A DNA stretch of 9,171 nt from JBDSTZ01 sp039927975 (GCA_039927975.1 JBDSTZ010000227.1:1-9171), one strand, 5' to 3'. Counted from the first letter of the stretch, positions 1 to 7,041 are shown. Notes: a model not told the origin generated them from the letters alone. A program made the numbers and translations.

Positions 1-1
1 T

Positions 2-2716
2 TTCGCCGCGCCGGCGCGCAACCGCTTCGCCTACCAGCTGGTTGGCTTCGACGAGAACTGGGTCAGCACCGACGCCGGCAAGCGCTTCGCGACCTACACC
101 AATCTCGACCCCGGCACCTACGAGTTCCGCGTCAAGGCCGCCAACAAGGACGGCGCCTGGAGCGGGTCGAGCGCGACCCTGACGATCCACGTGCTGCCGC
201 CGTTCTGGAAGAGCTGGTGGTTCCGCACCCTGATGCTGACGCTGGCGATTGGCAGTGCCTACGCGGCCTTCCGCGTGCGCATGAGCGGTTTGCGGCGCCA
301 GAAGAACCAGCTCGAGCAGCAGGTGCTGGCGCGCACCGACGAGATCGGCCAGCAGAACCGCCTGCTGCTTTACCAGAAGCACGAGCTCGAGGCGCGTCGC
401 ATCGAGGCCGATACGCAGCGCCGTGACGCCGAGCGGCGCCATGCCGACGCCGAGCGCCAGAAGCAGGAGGTCGAGCTGCAGAAGGAGAATGTCGAGCTGG
501 CCCACCGCAACATCTCGATCCTGTCCGAGATCGGCCGCGAGATGACCGCCACGCTCGACATGGAAACCATCATGAGCACCATGTACCGCCACGTCCAGCA
601 CCTGATGGACGCGCGCATGTTCGGCATCGGCTTCTGTCACGAGGAGCGCGGCGTGATCGAATTCCCCTTCGCCCTCGACCACGGGGTGCGCAGCCAGTTC
701 TACACCCGCTCCATGGACGAGCCGCGCCAGCTGGCGGTGTGGTGCGTGAGCGAGCGGCGCGAAATCTTCATCAACAACATGGCCACCGAGCTGCCGCACT
801 ACATCGGCGCGGCCGGCGCGCGCTCGCTGGCGCCGGCCGACCTGATCGACGGCACTGCGCCCTCGGCGCCGGTGTCGGTGATGTACGTGCCGCTGATCGT
901 CAAGGATCGCGTGATGGGCGTGATGAGCGTGCAGAGCATCGAGGCCAACGCCTACCGCCGGGTCCACATGGACATGCTGCAGACCCTGGCCGCGCACGCC
1001 GCCGTCGCGCTCGACAACGCGCGCGCCTACCGCGAGCTCGAACAAACCCAGGCCCGCCTGCTCGAACAGGAGCGCAAGGTGCGCGCCAACACCGACGAAC
1101 TGGCCGAAGCCAACCGCGCCTTGCAGGACAACGACGAACGCCTGCGCCTGGCCAAGCAGCGCGCCGAGGAAGCCACCCGCCAGAAGTCCGAATTTTTGGC
1201 CAACATGAGCCACGAGATGCGCACCCCGCTGGCCGGCGTGATCGGCATGCTCGGTTTCGCCCTGCGCGACAACCGTCTGCAGGACGCCACGCGCGACCAG
1301 ATCCTGCGCGGCCAGGCCAACGCCCAGTCGCTGCTGGCGATCATCAACGACCTGCTCGACCTGTCGAAGATCGAGGCCGGCAAGCTCAATACCGAGAACA
1401 TCGATTTCGCCCTCGGCGCCGCGCTCGACCACGTGGCCAGCCTGTTCGAGCAGCAGGCCGCCATCAGCGGCATCGGCTTCGACATCGAACTCGCCCCCGA
1501 TCTGCCGCGCTTCGTGGTGGGCGACCCGACCCGCCTGCGCCAGGTCCTCGTCAACCTGGTCGGCAACGCCTTCAAGTTCACCCACCAGGGCGCGGTGCGG
1601 GTCAGCGTGCAGCGCTGCGCCGACGTGCTGCCGGCGCGCGGCCAGGTCAGCATGATCCGCTTCTCGGTGCAGGACACCGGGATCGGCATCTCGCCGGCCG
1701 CGCTGGCGCGCCTGTTCCAGAAGTTCGAGCAGGCCGACACCACCACCACCCGGCGCTACGGCGGCACCGGCCTGGGGCTGGCGATCTGCCGTCAGCTGGT
1801 CGAGCTGATGGGCGGCCAGATCAGTGTCGACAGCGTCGAGGGGGAGGGCAGCAGCTTCAGCTTCGTGCTGCCGCTGGCCGACGGCGTGGCGCCGCCGGCG
1901 CCCAGCAGCGCGCCGCTGCCGCCGCATAGTCACCGCCTCAAGGTATTGTGCGCGGAGGATTTCCCGACCAACCAGATCATCATCCGCACCATGCTCGAAG
2001 AGCTCGGCCACGAGGTCGAGATGGCCGACGACGGCCTCCAGGCGGTGCAGGCCTGCGTGCGCACCCGCCATGACCTGATCCTGATGGACGGCCGCATGCC
2101 GCAGCTCGACGGCGCCAGCGCGACCCGCATGATCCGCGCCGGCGGCCTCGAACGCACCCCGGTGCGCGACCGCGACCTGATGATCATCGCCCTGACCGCC
2201 AACGCCAGCGAGGAAGACCGCGCGCGCTACCTGGCCTGCGGGATGGACGACTTCCTCACCAAGCCGGTCGACGAGGCGGCGCTGCACGCGCAGCTGGCGC
2301 GCGCGATCGAACGCCAACTGGCGCGCGGCATCGCGCTCGAACCGATGGCGCCGCGGCGCGCGCCGGCCAGCGCCGCCGAACTGGCCGCGCTCGACGAGCT
2401 GTTCGGCGTGGCGCCGGGGCCGGCCCCGCAGGCGCCGCCCGGCGCGCTCAATGAACGCGTGCGCGCCGCCTTCATGGCCGACCTGCCGTTGCGCCTGGCC
2501 GAACTCAACGCCGCGCGCGCCGCGCAGGACCACGAGGCCGCCGGCCGCGTGCTGCATGGCCTGAGCGGCAGCGCCGCCTACCTCCAGGCCGACGAGCTGC
2601 GCGGCTGGTGCGGCGCCTTGTCGCGCGCGGCCGACCGGCGCCAGTGGGATCTGCTCGATGCCGGCCTGCCGCGCCTGCACGCCCTGCTCGGTGTGTTCGC
2701 CGATAAGGTGACATGA
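2..2716 (+). CDS. Hybrid sensor histidine kinase (Y_Y_Y - TM - GAF - HisKA - HATPase - REC - Hpt), 5' truncated by window edge
   Basis: The reading frame is open from base 2, so the gene starts upstream; the GTG at 191 lies inside a domain and is not the real start. Counting from base 2, residues 1-65 are a Y_Y_Y domain (YQLVGFDENW, later NLDPGTYEFRVKA), which normally follows a periplasmic two-component beta-propeller, here out of view. A transmembrane helix follows (about 73-91), then a charged coiled coil (95-170), a GAF-like domain (175-340), a second signalling helix, and HisKA with phospho-acceptor H404 (MSHEMRTPL). The ATPase domain has N522, DTGIGI (558-563) and GGTGLGL (587-593). A receiver has acidic E652/D653, acceptor D696, T732 and K754. 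The C-terminal Hpt domain has H852 in HGLSGSAAYL, with Ser where Lys is usual. All phosphorelay residues are present, so the inferred route is H404 to D696 to H852. The likely recipient is the regulator encoded 34 bases downstream. The ligand is unknown. Confidence 0.93.
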   Translation, partial: FAAPARNRFAYQLVGFDENWVSTDAGKRFATYTNLDPGTYEFRVKAANKDGAWSGSSATLTIHVLPPFWKSWWFRTLMLTLAIGSAYAAFRVRMSGLRRQKNQLEQQVLARTDEIGQQNRLLLYQKHELEARRIEADTQRRDAERRHADAERQKQEVELQKENVELAHRNISILSEIGREMTATLDMETIMSTMYRHVQHLMDARMFGIGFCHEERGVIEFPFALDHGVRSQFYTRSMDEPRQLAVWCVSERREIFINNMATELPHYIGAAGARSLAPADLIDGTAPSAPVSVMYVPLIVKDRVMGVMSVQSIEANAYRRVHMDMLQTLAAHAAVALDNARAYRELEQTQARLLEQERKVRANTDELAEANRALQDNDERLRLAKQRAEEATRQKSEFLANMSHEMRTPLAGVIGMLGFALRDNRLQDATRDQILRGQANAQSLLAIINDLLDLSKIEAGKLNTENIDFALGAALDHVASLFEQQAAISGIGFDIELAPDLPRFVVGDPTRLRQVLVNLVGNAFKFTHQGAVRVSVQRCADVLPARGQVSMIRFSVQDTGIGISPAALARLFQKFEQADTTTTRRYGGTGLGLAICRQLVELMGGQISVDSVEGEGSSFSFVLPLADGVAPPAPSSAPLPPHSHRLKVLCAEDFPTNQIIIRTMLEELGHEVEMADDGLQAVQACVRTRHDLILMDGRMPQLDGASATRMIRAGGLERTPVRDRDLMIIALTANASEEDRARYLACGMDDFLTKPVDEAALHAQLARAIERQLARGIALEPMAPRRAPASAAELAALDELFGVAPGPAPQAPPGALNERVRAAFMADLPLRLAELNAARAAQDHEAAGRVLHGLSGSAAYLQADELRGWCGALSRAADRRQWDLLDAGLPRLHALLGVFADKVT

Positions 2717-2738
2717 TGCGGCCTATCGACGCGACGCC

Positions 2739-2745
2739 GGGAGGA
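2739..2745 (+). promoter_or_regulatory. Ribosome binding site of the response regulator gene
   Basis: GGGAGGA lies 5 bases before the ATG at 2751. It is a strong Shine-Dalgarno match and fixes this start. No promoter is evident in the 34-base gap, so co-transcription with the upstream kinase is the simplest reading. Confidence 0.75.
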
Positions 2746-2750
2746 CGGGG

Positions 2751-3659
2751 ATGAAGGTATTGGTGGTCGACGACGACATCGTCTCGCGCATGGTGCTGAT
2801 GCACCTGATCGACAACTGCGGCAGCTACGAAATCGTCGAAGCCGATGACGGCGCGGACGCCTGGAGCAAGCTCGAACAGGGCTTGGCGCCGGCGATCGTG
2901 TTTTGCGATTTGCGCATGCCGCGCCTGTCGGGCATGGAATTGCTCGAGCGCGTGAAGGCGCTGCCAGCGCTCGCCGCCATGCCCTTCGTGCTCGTCACCT
3001 CGGCCAACGACGGCGACACGCTGCGCCAGGCCAGCGCGCTGGGGGCCGATGGCTACATCGTCAAACCGTTCGACCCGGCCCAGGTGCGCAGCCAGCTGGC
3101 CAGGCTGGCGGAGCCGGTGTCGCTGCCCGAGGCCGAGTCCATTGATGCGGCAGGGATGGCGGCCGCCGACGCCGACATCGAATTCGACGCCTACCTCAAA
3201 TCGGACGCCGACCTCAAACCGGACGCCGGCATCAAACCGGATGCCGACCTCAAACCGGACGCCGACCTCAAACCGGACGCCGACATCAAGTCCGGCGCCG
3301 ATGCCGGTGCCGACCGCGAGCGCCTCCCGGACGAGGTGGAGTCGCCGTGCGCGACCGCCGCGCGCCTCGGCATCAATGCTGGCCGCCTGCTGGTGTACCT
3401 GAACGGCTTTCAGACGCAGCTCGGCGCCGCGCGGAACGAATTGCCGGCCTTGCTCGCCGGCGGCGACGAGCCCGCCGCGCGCGCCCGGATCGGCCGCCTG
3501 CATACCGGCGGCGCCACGCTCGGCCTGCACGCGGTGGCGCGTCATCTGGCCGTGCTGAGTGCAGATCCCCTCGACGCCGGGGTGATCGGATCGGCGCTCG
3601 ACTCGTCCTTGCGGGCGGTGGCCCGCCAGATCGAATCGGCCGAGCGCCTGGCCCATTAA
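2751..3659 (+). CDS. Response regulator: receiver domain, hexapeptide-repeat linker, degenerate Hpt-like C-terminal domain
   Basis: The protein has 302 residues. Residues 1-120 are a complete receiver: acidic cluster D7-D9, phospho-acceptor D53 (FCDLRMP), T83/S84, and K105 (KPF). Residues 146-181 form a linker of six tandem hexapeptides with consensus DADLKP. Residues 207-300 look alpha-helical and resemble an Hpt domain (GRLLVYLNGFQTQL, then a GDEPAARARIGRL segment, then GGATLGLHAVARHLAVL). In an ungapped comparison with the usual AHTLKGxAxxLG motif, the histidine position is G248 and the only nearby His, H251, falls at the usual Lys. A His-to-His alignment needs a three-residue deletion. 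Either way the canonical phosphotransfer motif is broken. There is no HTH, GGDEF, EAL or other known output domain. It is probably the terminal receiver for the adjacent kinase, acting through protein contact; that role is inference. Confidence 0.88.
   Translation: MKVLVVDDDIVSRMVLMHLIDNCGSYEIVEADDGADAWSKLEQGLAPAIVFCDLRMPRLSGMELLERVKALPALAAMPFVLVTSANDGDTLRQASALGADGYIVKPFDPAQVRSQLARLAEPVSLPEAESIDAAGMAAADADIEFDAYLKSDADLKPDAGIKPDADLKPDADLKPDADIKSGADAGADRERLPDEVESPCATAARLGINAGRLLVYLNGFQTQLGAARNELPALLAGGDEPAARARIGRLHTGGATLGLHAVARHLAVLSADPLDAGVIGSALDSSLRAVARQIESAERLAH
3186..3293 (+). repeat. Six in-frame 18-bp tandem repeats in the response regulator linker
   Basis: Six consecutive 18-base units encode DAYLKS, DADLKP, DAGIKP, DADLKP, DADLKP and DADIKS. 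The central units are almost identical at the DNA level (GACGCCGACCTCAAACCG), and the outer units have diverged. The unit length is a multiple of three, so gain or loss of a unit changes linker length without a frameshift. The segment is acidic, lysine-spaced and probably disordered or extended. Loosely related sequence (ADADIEFDA) precedes it. Confidence 0.92.
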
Positions 3660-3815
3660 CCGGGCGATTGGGCCGGAGGGCCGCTTTCTCCGGGCATTAT
3701 GGTCGGTGCTGCGGCATGCCGATAAAGTGGTAGCGATCCATTCAAATACGTTTAATTGATCCACTCCGTGTTATTTAATCTGGCGATGTGGGTTTTATGC
3801 GTCGATTCACCCCGC

Positions 3816-3977
3816 TTAATTAAAAAATCCATTTCCGGCATAATCGAGCAGCTCCGCCAGCCGCCCCGGCACGCGCGCAGCCGCAGCCCCCACCGCGCTC
3901 GCCGGCACGTCCACGTCCCCGCTCGAAAGGCGCCAGTCGTCGCCGCCGGCCCCGCTCGACCGCCACTGCGTGTATTG
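3816..3977 (-). pseudogene. Possible 3' remnant of a minus-strand coding sequence
   Basis: On the minus strand, a frame open from 3977 to a TAA at 3818-3816 encodes 53 residues ending in GRLAELLDYAGNGFFN. It contains WRSSGAGGDDWRLSSGDVDV and no plausible start codon at its head; it is bounded upstream by TGA at 3980-3978. The interior uses almost only G/C-ending codons, as real genes here do, while both flanks are AT-rich. The minus strand upstream in another frame (about 4045-3980) also reads plausibly (VADEDAVKLRIFIEGADNT), which would fit a frameshifted and decayed gene. I do not recognise the family. It could equally be a chance open frame in GC-rich DNA. Confidence 0.25.
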
Positions 3978-4232
3978 TCAGCTCCCTCTATGAAAATCCG
4001 CAGTTTTACGGCGTCTTCGTCCGCCACCGGTCGCCGGGCCCACAAAATTTGCTCATTTCCTTGATCGAATGTTGTATCGTCGCCGCAACCGGGCGATGTG
4101 ACTGTACTAAAGTCGGCGTCTTCTTTATTGTTTATGCCAGCAATCGACCAATTAATTAATAATTCCAGGTCTGTGTGTTTACTTCGCGGCCCGCACTGTC
4201 CACCGCAGCGGCGTTGAATGTAATTACGCGGT

Positions 4233-4261
4233 TTGTATCATTTAGTATCACATAATATTAT
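4233..4261 (+). promoter_or_regulatory. Putative promoter of the TonB-dependent receptor gene, with GTATCA direct repeat
   Basis: TTGTAT (4233-4238) and TATTAT (4256-4261) are separated by 17 bases. The -10 matches consensus at five of six positions; the -35 matches only at TTG. Two copies of GTATCA (4235-4240 and 4245-4250) sit exactly 10 bases apart in the -35/spacer region, a helical-turn spacing that could position a regulator. This is the most AT-rich stretch before the gene. The start site would fall near 4268, giving a leader of about 40 bases. Confidence 0.45.
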
Positions 4262-4272
4262 AAATAAGCCGG

Positions 4273-4285
4273 ACGCCCAGGGCGT
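4273..4285. promoter_or_regulatory. GC palindrome in the receptor leader
   Basis: ACGCCCAGGGCGT is a perfect palindrome around the A at 4279, lying just downstream of the expected transcription start and followed by TTT. It could be an operator half-site pair or a small hairpin (ACGC stem, five-base loop). The run of T is too short and the stem too small for a confident terminator. Confidence 0.3.
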
Positions 4286-4309
4286 TTTGGATTTCACTGA
4301 AATGATTCT

Positions 4310-6757
4310 ATGAACACTTATCAGAAAAATATACCCGCCAGCATTTCCCGTATTTCCTGGGGCAGCCGCGAGGTGAGCCGTTCGCTGCTGCTGGCCGCGA
4401 TGTTGGGTGAAATGCTGTGCCTGAGCCAACCCGCGCTGGCGCAGACGGCCGCCGCCGCACCGGTCAAACCGGTCGAGGCCAAACCCGCCGTCGCGCCCAG
4501 CAAGGCCGTCACCGCGCCGACGACACCGGCGCCCGAGCCGGCCATGCAAGTGGTGACCGTGAACGGCGAGAAGCCCGTGGTGCGTATCGATCGCGACGTC
4601 TATGAAGTCAAGCCGGATGAGACGACCGGCAACAACTCGGCCGCCGAGGCGCTCGCCAACGTGCCGTCGGTGACGGTCGACCCCGATGGCACCGTCGCCT
4701 TGCGAGGCAAGACCAATGTGCAGATTTATATCGACGGCAAGCCGGCCGCGCAGATGCAAGGCGATAACCGAGCCGCTGGTCTGGCCTCGATTCCGGCCGA
4801 CGATATCAAGCAGATCGAAGTGATTAACAATCCTGGCGCGCAATTCGGTAACGAAGGCGGCGGCGGTCCGATTCTGAATCTGGTGATGAAGCGCGAACGC
4901 CGCCAGGGTGGCACCGCCGGAGCCAATCTGAACGGCGTGAGCACCGGCAATCGCAACGCCAATGTGCGTGGCAGTTACAACGAAGGTCGCTGGGGCGTCG
5001 ACGGCTCGGTCAATGCCTCGCGTACCAAGGTGAACAACAATAGCGGCGGCGACCGCCGCTATCTGAATCCGTTCACCGGCCTGTGGAGCCATTCGATCAA
5101 TGAGCGCCATTCCGGCACCACTGGCGAACAGCAAGGCATGAACGCTAATCTGCGCTACAACCTCGGCGACAAGGACACCCTTGGCGCCGGCATGACGTAT
5201 AGCCAGGTCAGCCGCGTGCCGTTCAGTTTCAGTCGTTATCAGCTGCTCGACCAGAACGATATCACCACCAGAGATTACACCCGTCAGCAAACGCCCGATC
5301 ATGACAAGGGCAAAAATTATGGCGTGGTCTTCCGCCTCGATCACAAGGGTGAACTCGAGGGCGAGTCGATGAAAATGGATCTGCGCATTTCGGGCACCTC
5401 GAATGACCGGCTCAATGCCAATGCAAACGTCTATACCGTGCGTCCGCCCGGCATTCTCGATACGCTCAGTATCGAAGGCGTCGATGGCAGCAACCGGATT
5501 TTCGATTACACCGGTGACTACGAGCGTCCGTTTATGTCCGGCATGCTGCGCGCCGGTTATAAACTGGCCGACACGCGTTCGACCTCGAACCTTCTGTACG
5601 TCAATTTCGATGGCATCAGTCCGGTTGGCGTCATCAACCCGCAGCGCTCGACCCGCTTCAAATCGAATGACGCAGTGACCGCCTTGTACGTGACGTACGA
5701 ACGCTCGATCACCGACAAGTTTGGGATCTCGGCCGGATTGCGCGCCGAAAACTCGCGCCTGCGCGCCGAGTTTCTCAGTAGCGGCACCGAAGTGACCACT
5801 CATCACACCAACCTCATTCCGAGCGCCTACGCAAACTACAAGGTGTCCGACGATGCGACCATCCGCTTCCAGTACGCCCACCGGGTCCAGCGACCTGGCG
5901 CGCAACAGCTCAATCCGGCCCTGATCTATCGCAGCGAAACGACTGCGACGACCGGCAATCCGGACCTGAAGCCGGTACAGAACGACCGCTTCGAGGCGAT
6001 GTACATCAGCAAGGTCCTGGACTACAACTATGACTTGCGCGCCTACGCCACCAACGAGCGTGACGGGATACGCACCCGTCGCTTTTACATCAACGAACTG
6101 GTGCAACTGGCGGCGCCGGAAAACGGTAGTACCAAACGCGAGGGTGGCTTGCAGGCCAGCCTGAATGGCAAACTGACCCCGGAATTGAGCTTCCAGGTCA
6201 ATGCCAATTTGACGCACAACATCTTTTCCTACATTGACCAGTTCAATATCGAATCGATCCGCAAGACCACCTCCTTGTTGCTGCAAACTCGCCTGAGTTA
6301 TCGCTTGACGCAACAGGATTCGTTCACCCTGACGGCCAACCGTACGGGCAGGACGATTGACTATTATGGCGCCGAAAAGAAGGCCTTGGTGCGCGCCAGC
6401 GTGAGCTATTTCCGTCGCCTGACGCCGGAAATTTCCCTCAATCTGGCCGTGCAGGACCTGACCAATCCAGGCATCGTGCGTTCGTTTATCGATACCGACA
6501 TTCTGCACGATTCGAGCTACCAGCAAAGCCAGGGCCGCACCTTCTCGATCGGCCTGAACTTCCAGTTCGGCGGCTTCAAGCGCACCGGCGACATCAACCG
6601 GGCTAACCGTCCGGCTGGTGAAAACGGCAATCGCCAGGGCGGCGGTCGCCAGGGTGGTGGCGGTTTCGGCGGCGATGGCGGCGGCTTCGGCGGCGGCGGT
6701 GGCGGCTTCGGTGGTGGCGGTGGTGGTTTTGGCGGCGGCGGCGGCGGCGGCCGCTAA
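4310..6757 (+). CDS. TonB-dependent outer-membrane receptor with glycine-rich C-terminal tail
   Basis: The protein has 815 residues. A signal peptide is clear: basic N-region to R24, hydrophobic LLLAAMLGEMLCL, likely cleavage after ALA (residue 44). A Pro/Ala-rich stretch (46-78) and a VVTVNG segment (81-86) that may act as a TonB box follow. The plug spans about 95-195 (NVPSVTVDPDGTVALRGK, VQIYIDGKPA, IKQIEVINNPGAQFGNEG). The beta-barrel runs from about 200 to 753 with many alternating strands and the common TTGNPDLKP motif (547-555). It resembles the outer-membrane beta-barrel type of receptor (OMP_b-brl_3 style) more than classical siderophore receptors; the substrate cannot be told. The last strand ends TFSIGLNFQF at F753, but 62 further residues follow, ending in a Gly/Phe tail. 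There is no clear Shine-Dalgarno; the start is chosen because it yields the full signal peptide. A four-codon frame ATG-ATT-CTA-TGA at 4302-4313 overlaps it. Codon use looks less GC3-biased than in the flanking genes. No tonB, exbB or exbD is nearby. Confidence 0.92.
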   Translation: MNTYQKNIPASISRISWGSREVSRSLLLAAMLGEMLCLSQPALAQTAAAAPVKPVEAKPAVAPSKAVTAPTTPAPEPAMQVVTVNGEKPVVRIDRDVYEVKPDETTGNNSAAEALANVPSVTVDPDGTVALRGKTNVQIYIDGKPAAQMQGDNRAAGLASIPADDIKQIEVINNPGAQFGNEGGGGPILNLVMKRERRQGGTAGANLNGVSTGNRNANVRGSYNEGRWGVDGSVNASRTKVNNNSGGDRRYLNPFTGLWSHSINERHSGTTGEQQGMNANLRYNLGDKDTLGAGMTYSQVSRVPFSFSRYQLLDQNDITTRDYTRQQTPDHDKGKNYGVVFRLDHKGELEGESMKMDLRISGTSNDRLNANANVYTVRPPGILDTLSIEGVDGSNRIFDYTGDYERPFMSGMLRAGYKLADTRSTSNLLYVNFDGISPVGVINPQRSTRFKSNDAVTALYVTYERSITDKFGISAGLRAENSRLRAEFLSSGTEVTTHHTNLIPSAYANYKVSDDATIRFQYAHRVQRPGAQQLNPALIYRSETTATTGNPDLKPVQNDRFEAMYISKVLDYNYDLRAYATNERDGIRTRRFYINELVQLAAPENGSTKREGGLQASLNGKLTPELSFQVNANLTHNIFSYIDQFNIESIRKTTSLLLQTRLSYRLTQQDSFTLTANRTGRTIDYYGAEKKALVRASVSYFRRLTPEISLNLAVQDLTNPGIVRSFIDTDILHDSSYQQSQGRTFSIGLNFQFGGFKRTGDINRANRPAGENGNRQGGGRQGGGGFGGDGGGFGGGGGGFGGGGGGFGGGGGGGR
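6668..6754 (+). repeat. 21-bp repeats encoding a glycine tail with Phe every seventh residue
   Basis: After F786 the receptor reads GGDGGGF, GGGGGGF, GGGGGGF, then GGGGGGGR and stop, placing Phe at 786, 793, 800 and 807. The DNA is GGC/GGT codons interrupted by TTC or TTT. Synonymous variation between units (GGC versus GGT, TTC versus TTT) shows they are not very recent perfect copies. The tract is prone to slippage in steps of three bases. Confidence 0.9.
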
Positions 6758-6798
6758 GCGAATGCGCCGCTTTGCGCGGCGTCGCCCAGCTTAGCCCG

Positions 6799-6828
6799 AG
6801 GGCCGGCCTGCGCCGGCCCTTATTGTTT
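6799..6828 (+). terminator. Rho-independent terminator of the receptor gene
   Basis: AGGGCCGGC and GCCGGCCCT form a perfect 9-bp GC-rich stem with a CTGC loop, followed by TATTGTTT. A smaller hairpin (CGCCGC at 6765-6770 with GCGGCG at 6776-6781) lies between it and the stop codon. The T-rich tail runs directly into the promoter region of the tRNA gene, so this also insulates the tRNA from receptor transcription. Confidence 0.8.
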
Positions 6829-6839
6829 CCGCGACCGGC

Positions 6840-6848
6840 TGGTACAAT
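6840..6848 (+). promoter_or_regulatory. Extended -10 promoter of the tRNA-Arg gene
   Basis: TGGTACAAT combines an extended -10 TG dinucleotide with TACAAT (five of six consensus bases). It ends 22 bases before the mature tRNA 5' end, the usual distance for a short tRNA leader. The -35 is weak; the best-spaced hexamer is TTATTG at 6820-6825, inside the terminator tail. Confidence 0.55.
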
Positions 6849-6870
6849 AGCGGCGCAGCAATGCCCGTGT

Positions 6871-6945
6871 GTCACCATAGTTCAACGGATAGAATGGGCC
6901 CCTCCTAAGGGTCTGATGTGGGTTCGATTCCCGCTGGTGACACCA
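6871..6945 (+). tRNA. tRNA-Arg (anticodon CCT), CCA encoded
   Basis: A complete cloverleaf can be drawn. The acceptor stem GTCACCA (6871-6877) pairs perfectly with TGGTGAC (6935-6941). The D stem is GTTC/GAAT with one wobble. The anticodon stem GGCCC/GGGTC encloses the loop CTCCTAA, placing CCT at 6904-6906, which reads the Arg codon AGG. The T stem GTGGG/CCCGC closes the TTCGATT loop. Discriminator A at 6942 and an encoded CCA (6943-6945) follow. The gene stands alone; no other tRNA is adjacent. Confidence 0.97.
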
Positions 6946-7041
6946 AAAGCGCGCTGGCCGCCGGCGCCGGCTTCCCAAAACGGGCGCCGCGAGTGGTCGC
7001 TTTGCCGCCTCATCCCGCCGCCAATTGCCGCCGCCGGCCCC

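Larger units (their letters stand above)
3660..4309. other. 650-bp intergenic region, mixed base composition
   Basis: No convincing intact gene is present. Just after the regulator stop are two short overlapping inverted repeats: GGCCCA/TGGGCC at 3650-3655 and 3669-3674, and CCGGAG/CTCCGG at 3673-3678 and 3688-3693. Neither has a T-run, so they are weak terminator candidates at best. Bases 3725-3850 and about 4060-4309 are AT-rich compared with the rest of the window (for example TTAATTAAAAAATCC at 3816). Bases about 3850-3980 are very GC-rich and are annotated separately as a possible coding remnant. The right end carries the putative receptor promoter. Confidence 0.6.

Noticed and set aside
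191..193. GTG at 191 as the kinase start
   Set aside because: The frame is open upstream to the window edge and encodes a good Y_Y_Y domain, so the gene is truncated by the window.
3186..3293. Possible CRISPR-like array
   Set aside because: The 18-bp units are directly adjacent without unique spacers and lie in frame within a gene; no cas genes are present.
2505..3764. 419-codon minus-strand frame with repeated VGVRFE-like segments
   Set aside because: The repeats are the reverse complement of the 18-bp units in the response regulator; the plus-strand receiver is unambiguous.
3756..4064. 102-codon plus-strand frame in the intergenic region
   Set aside because: Its middle is Arg/Pro/His-rich, typical of a wrong frame through GC-rich DNA. 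It lacks a ribosome binding site and lies opposite a more coding-like minus frame.
3658..4097. 11-bp direct repeat AACCGGGCGAT at 3658-3668 and 4087-4097, as an insertion or attachment scar
   Set aside because: The repeat is short, GC-rich and unsupported by terminal inverted repeats or a transposase or integrase, so chance is likely.
4238..6526. 762-codon open frame on the minus strand opposite the receptor gene
   Set aside because: It is antisense to a receptor with a clear signal peptide, plug and barrel. Its product is low-complexity (Gly/Val/Arg/His/Ile) without motifs. Long antisense frames are expected opposite GC-rich genes.
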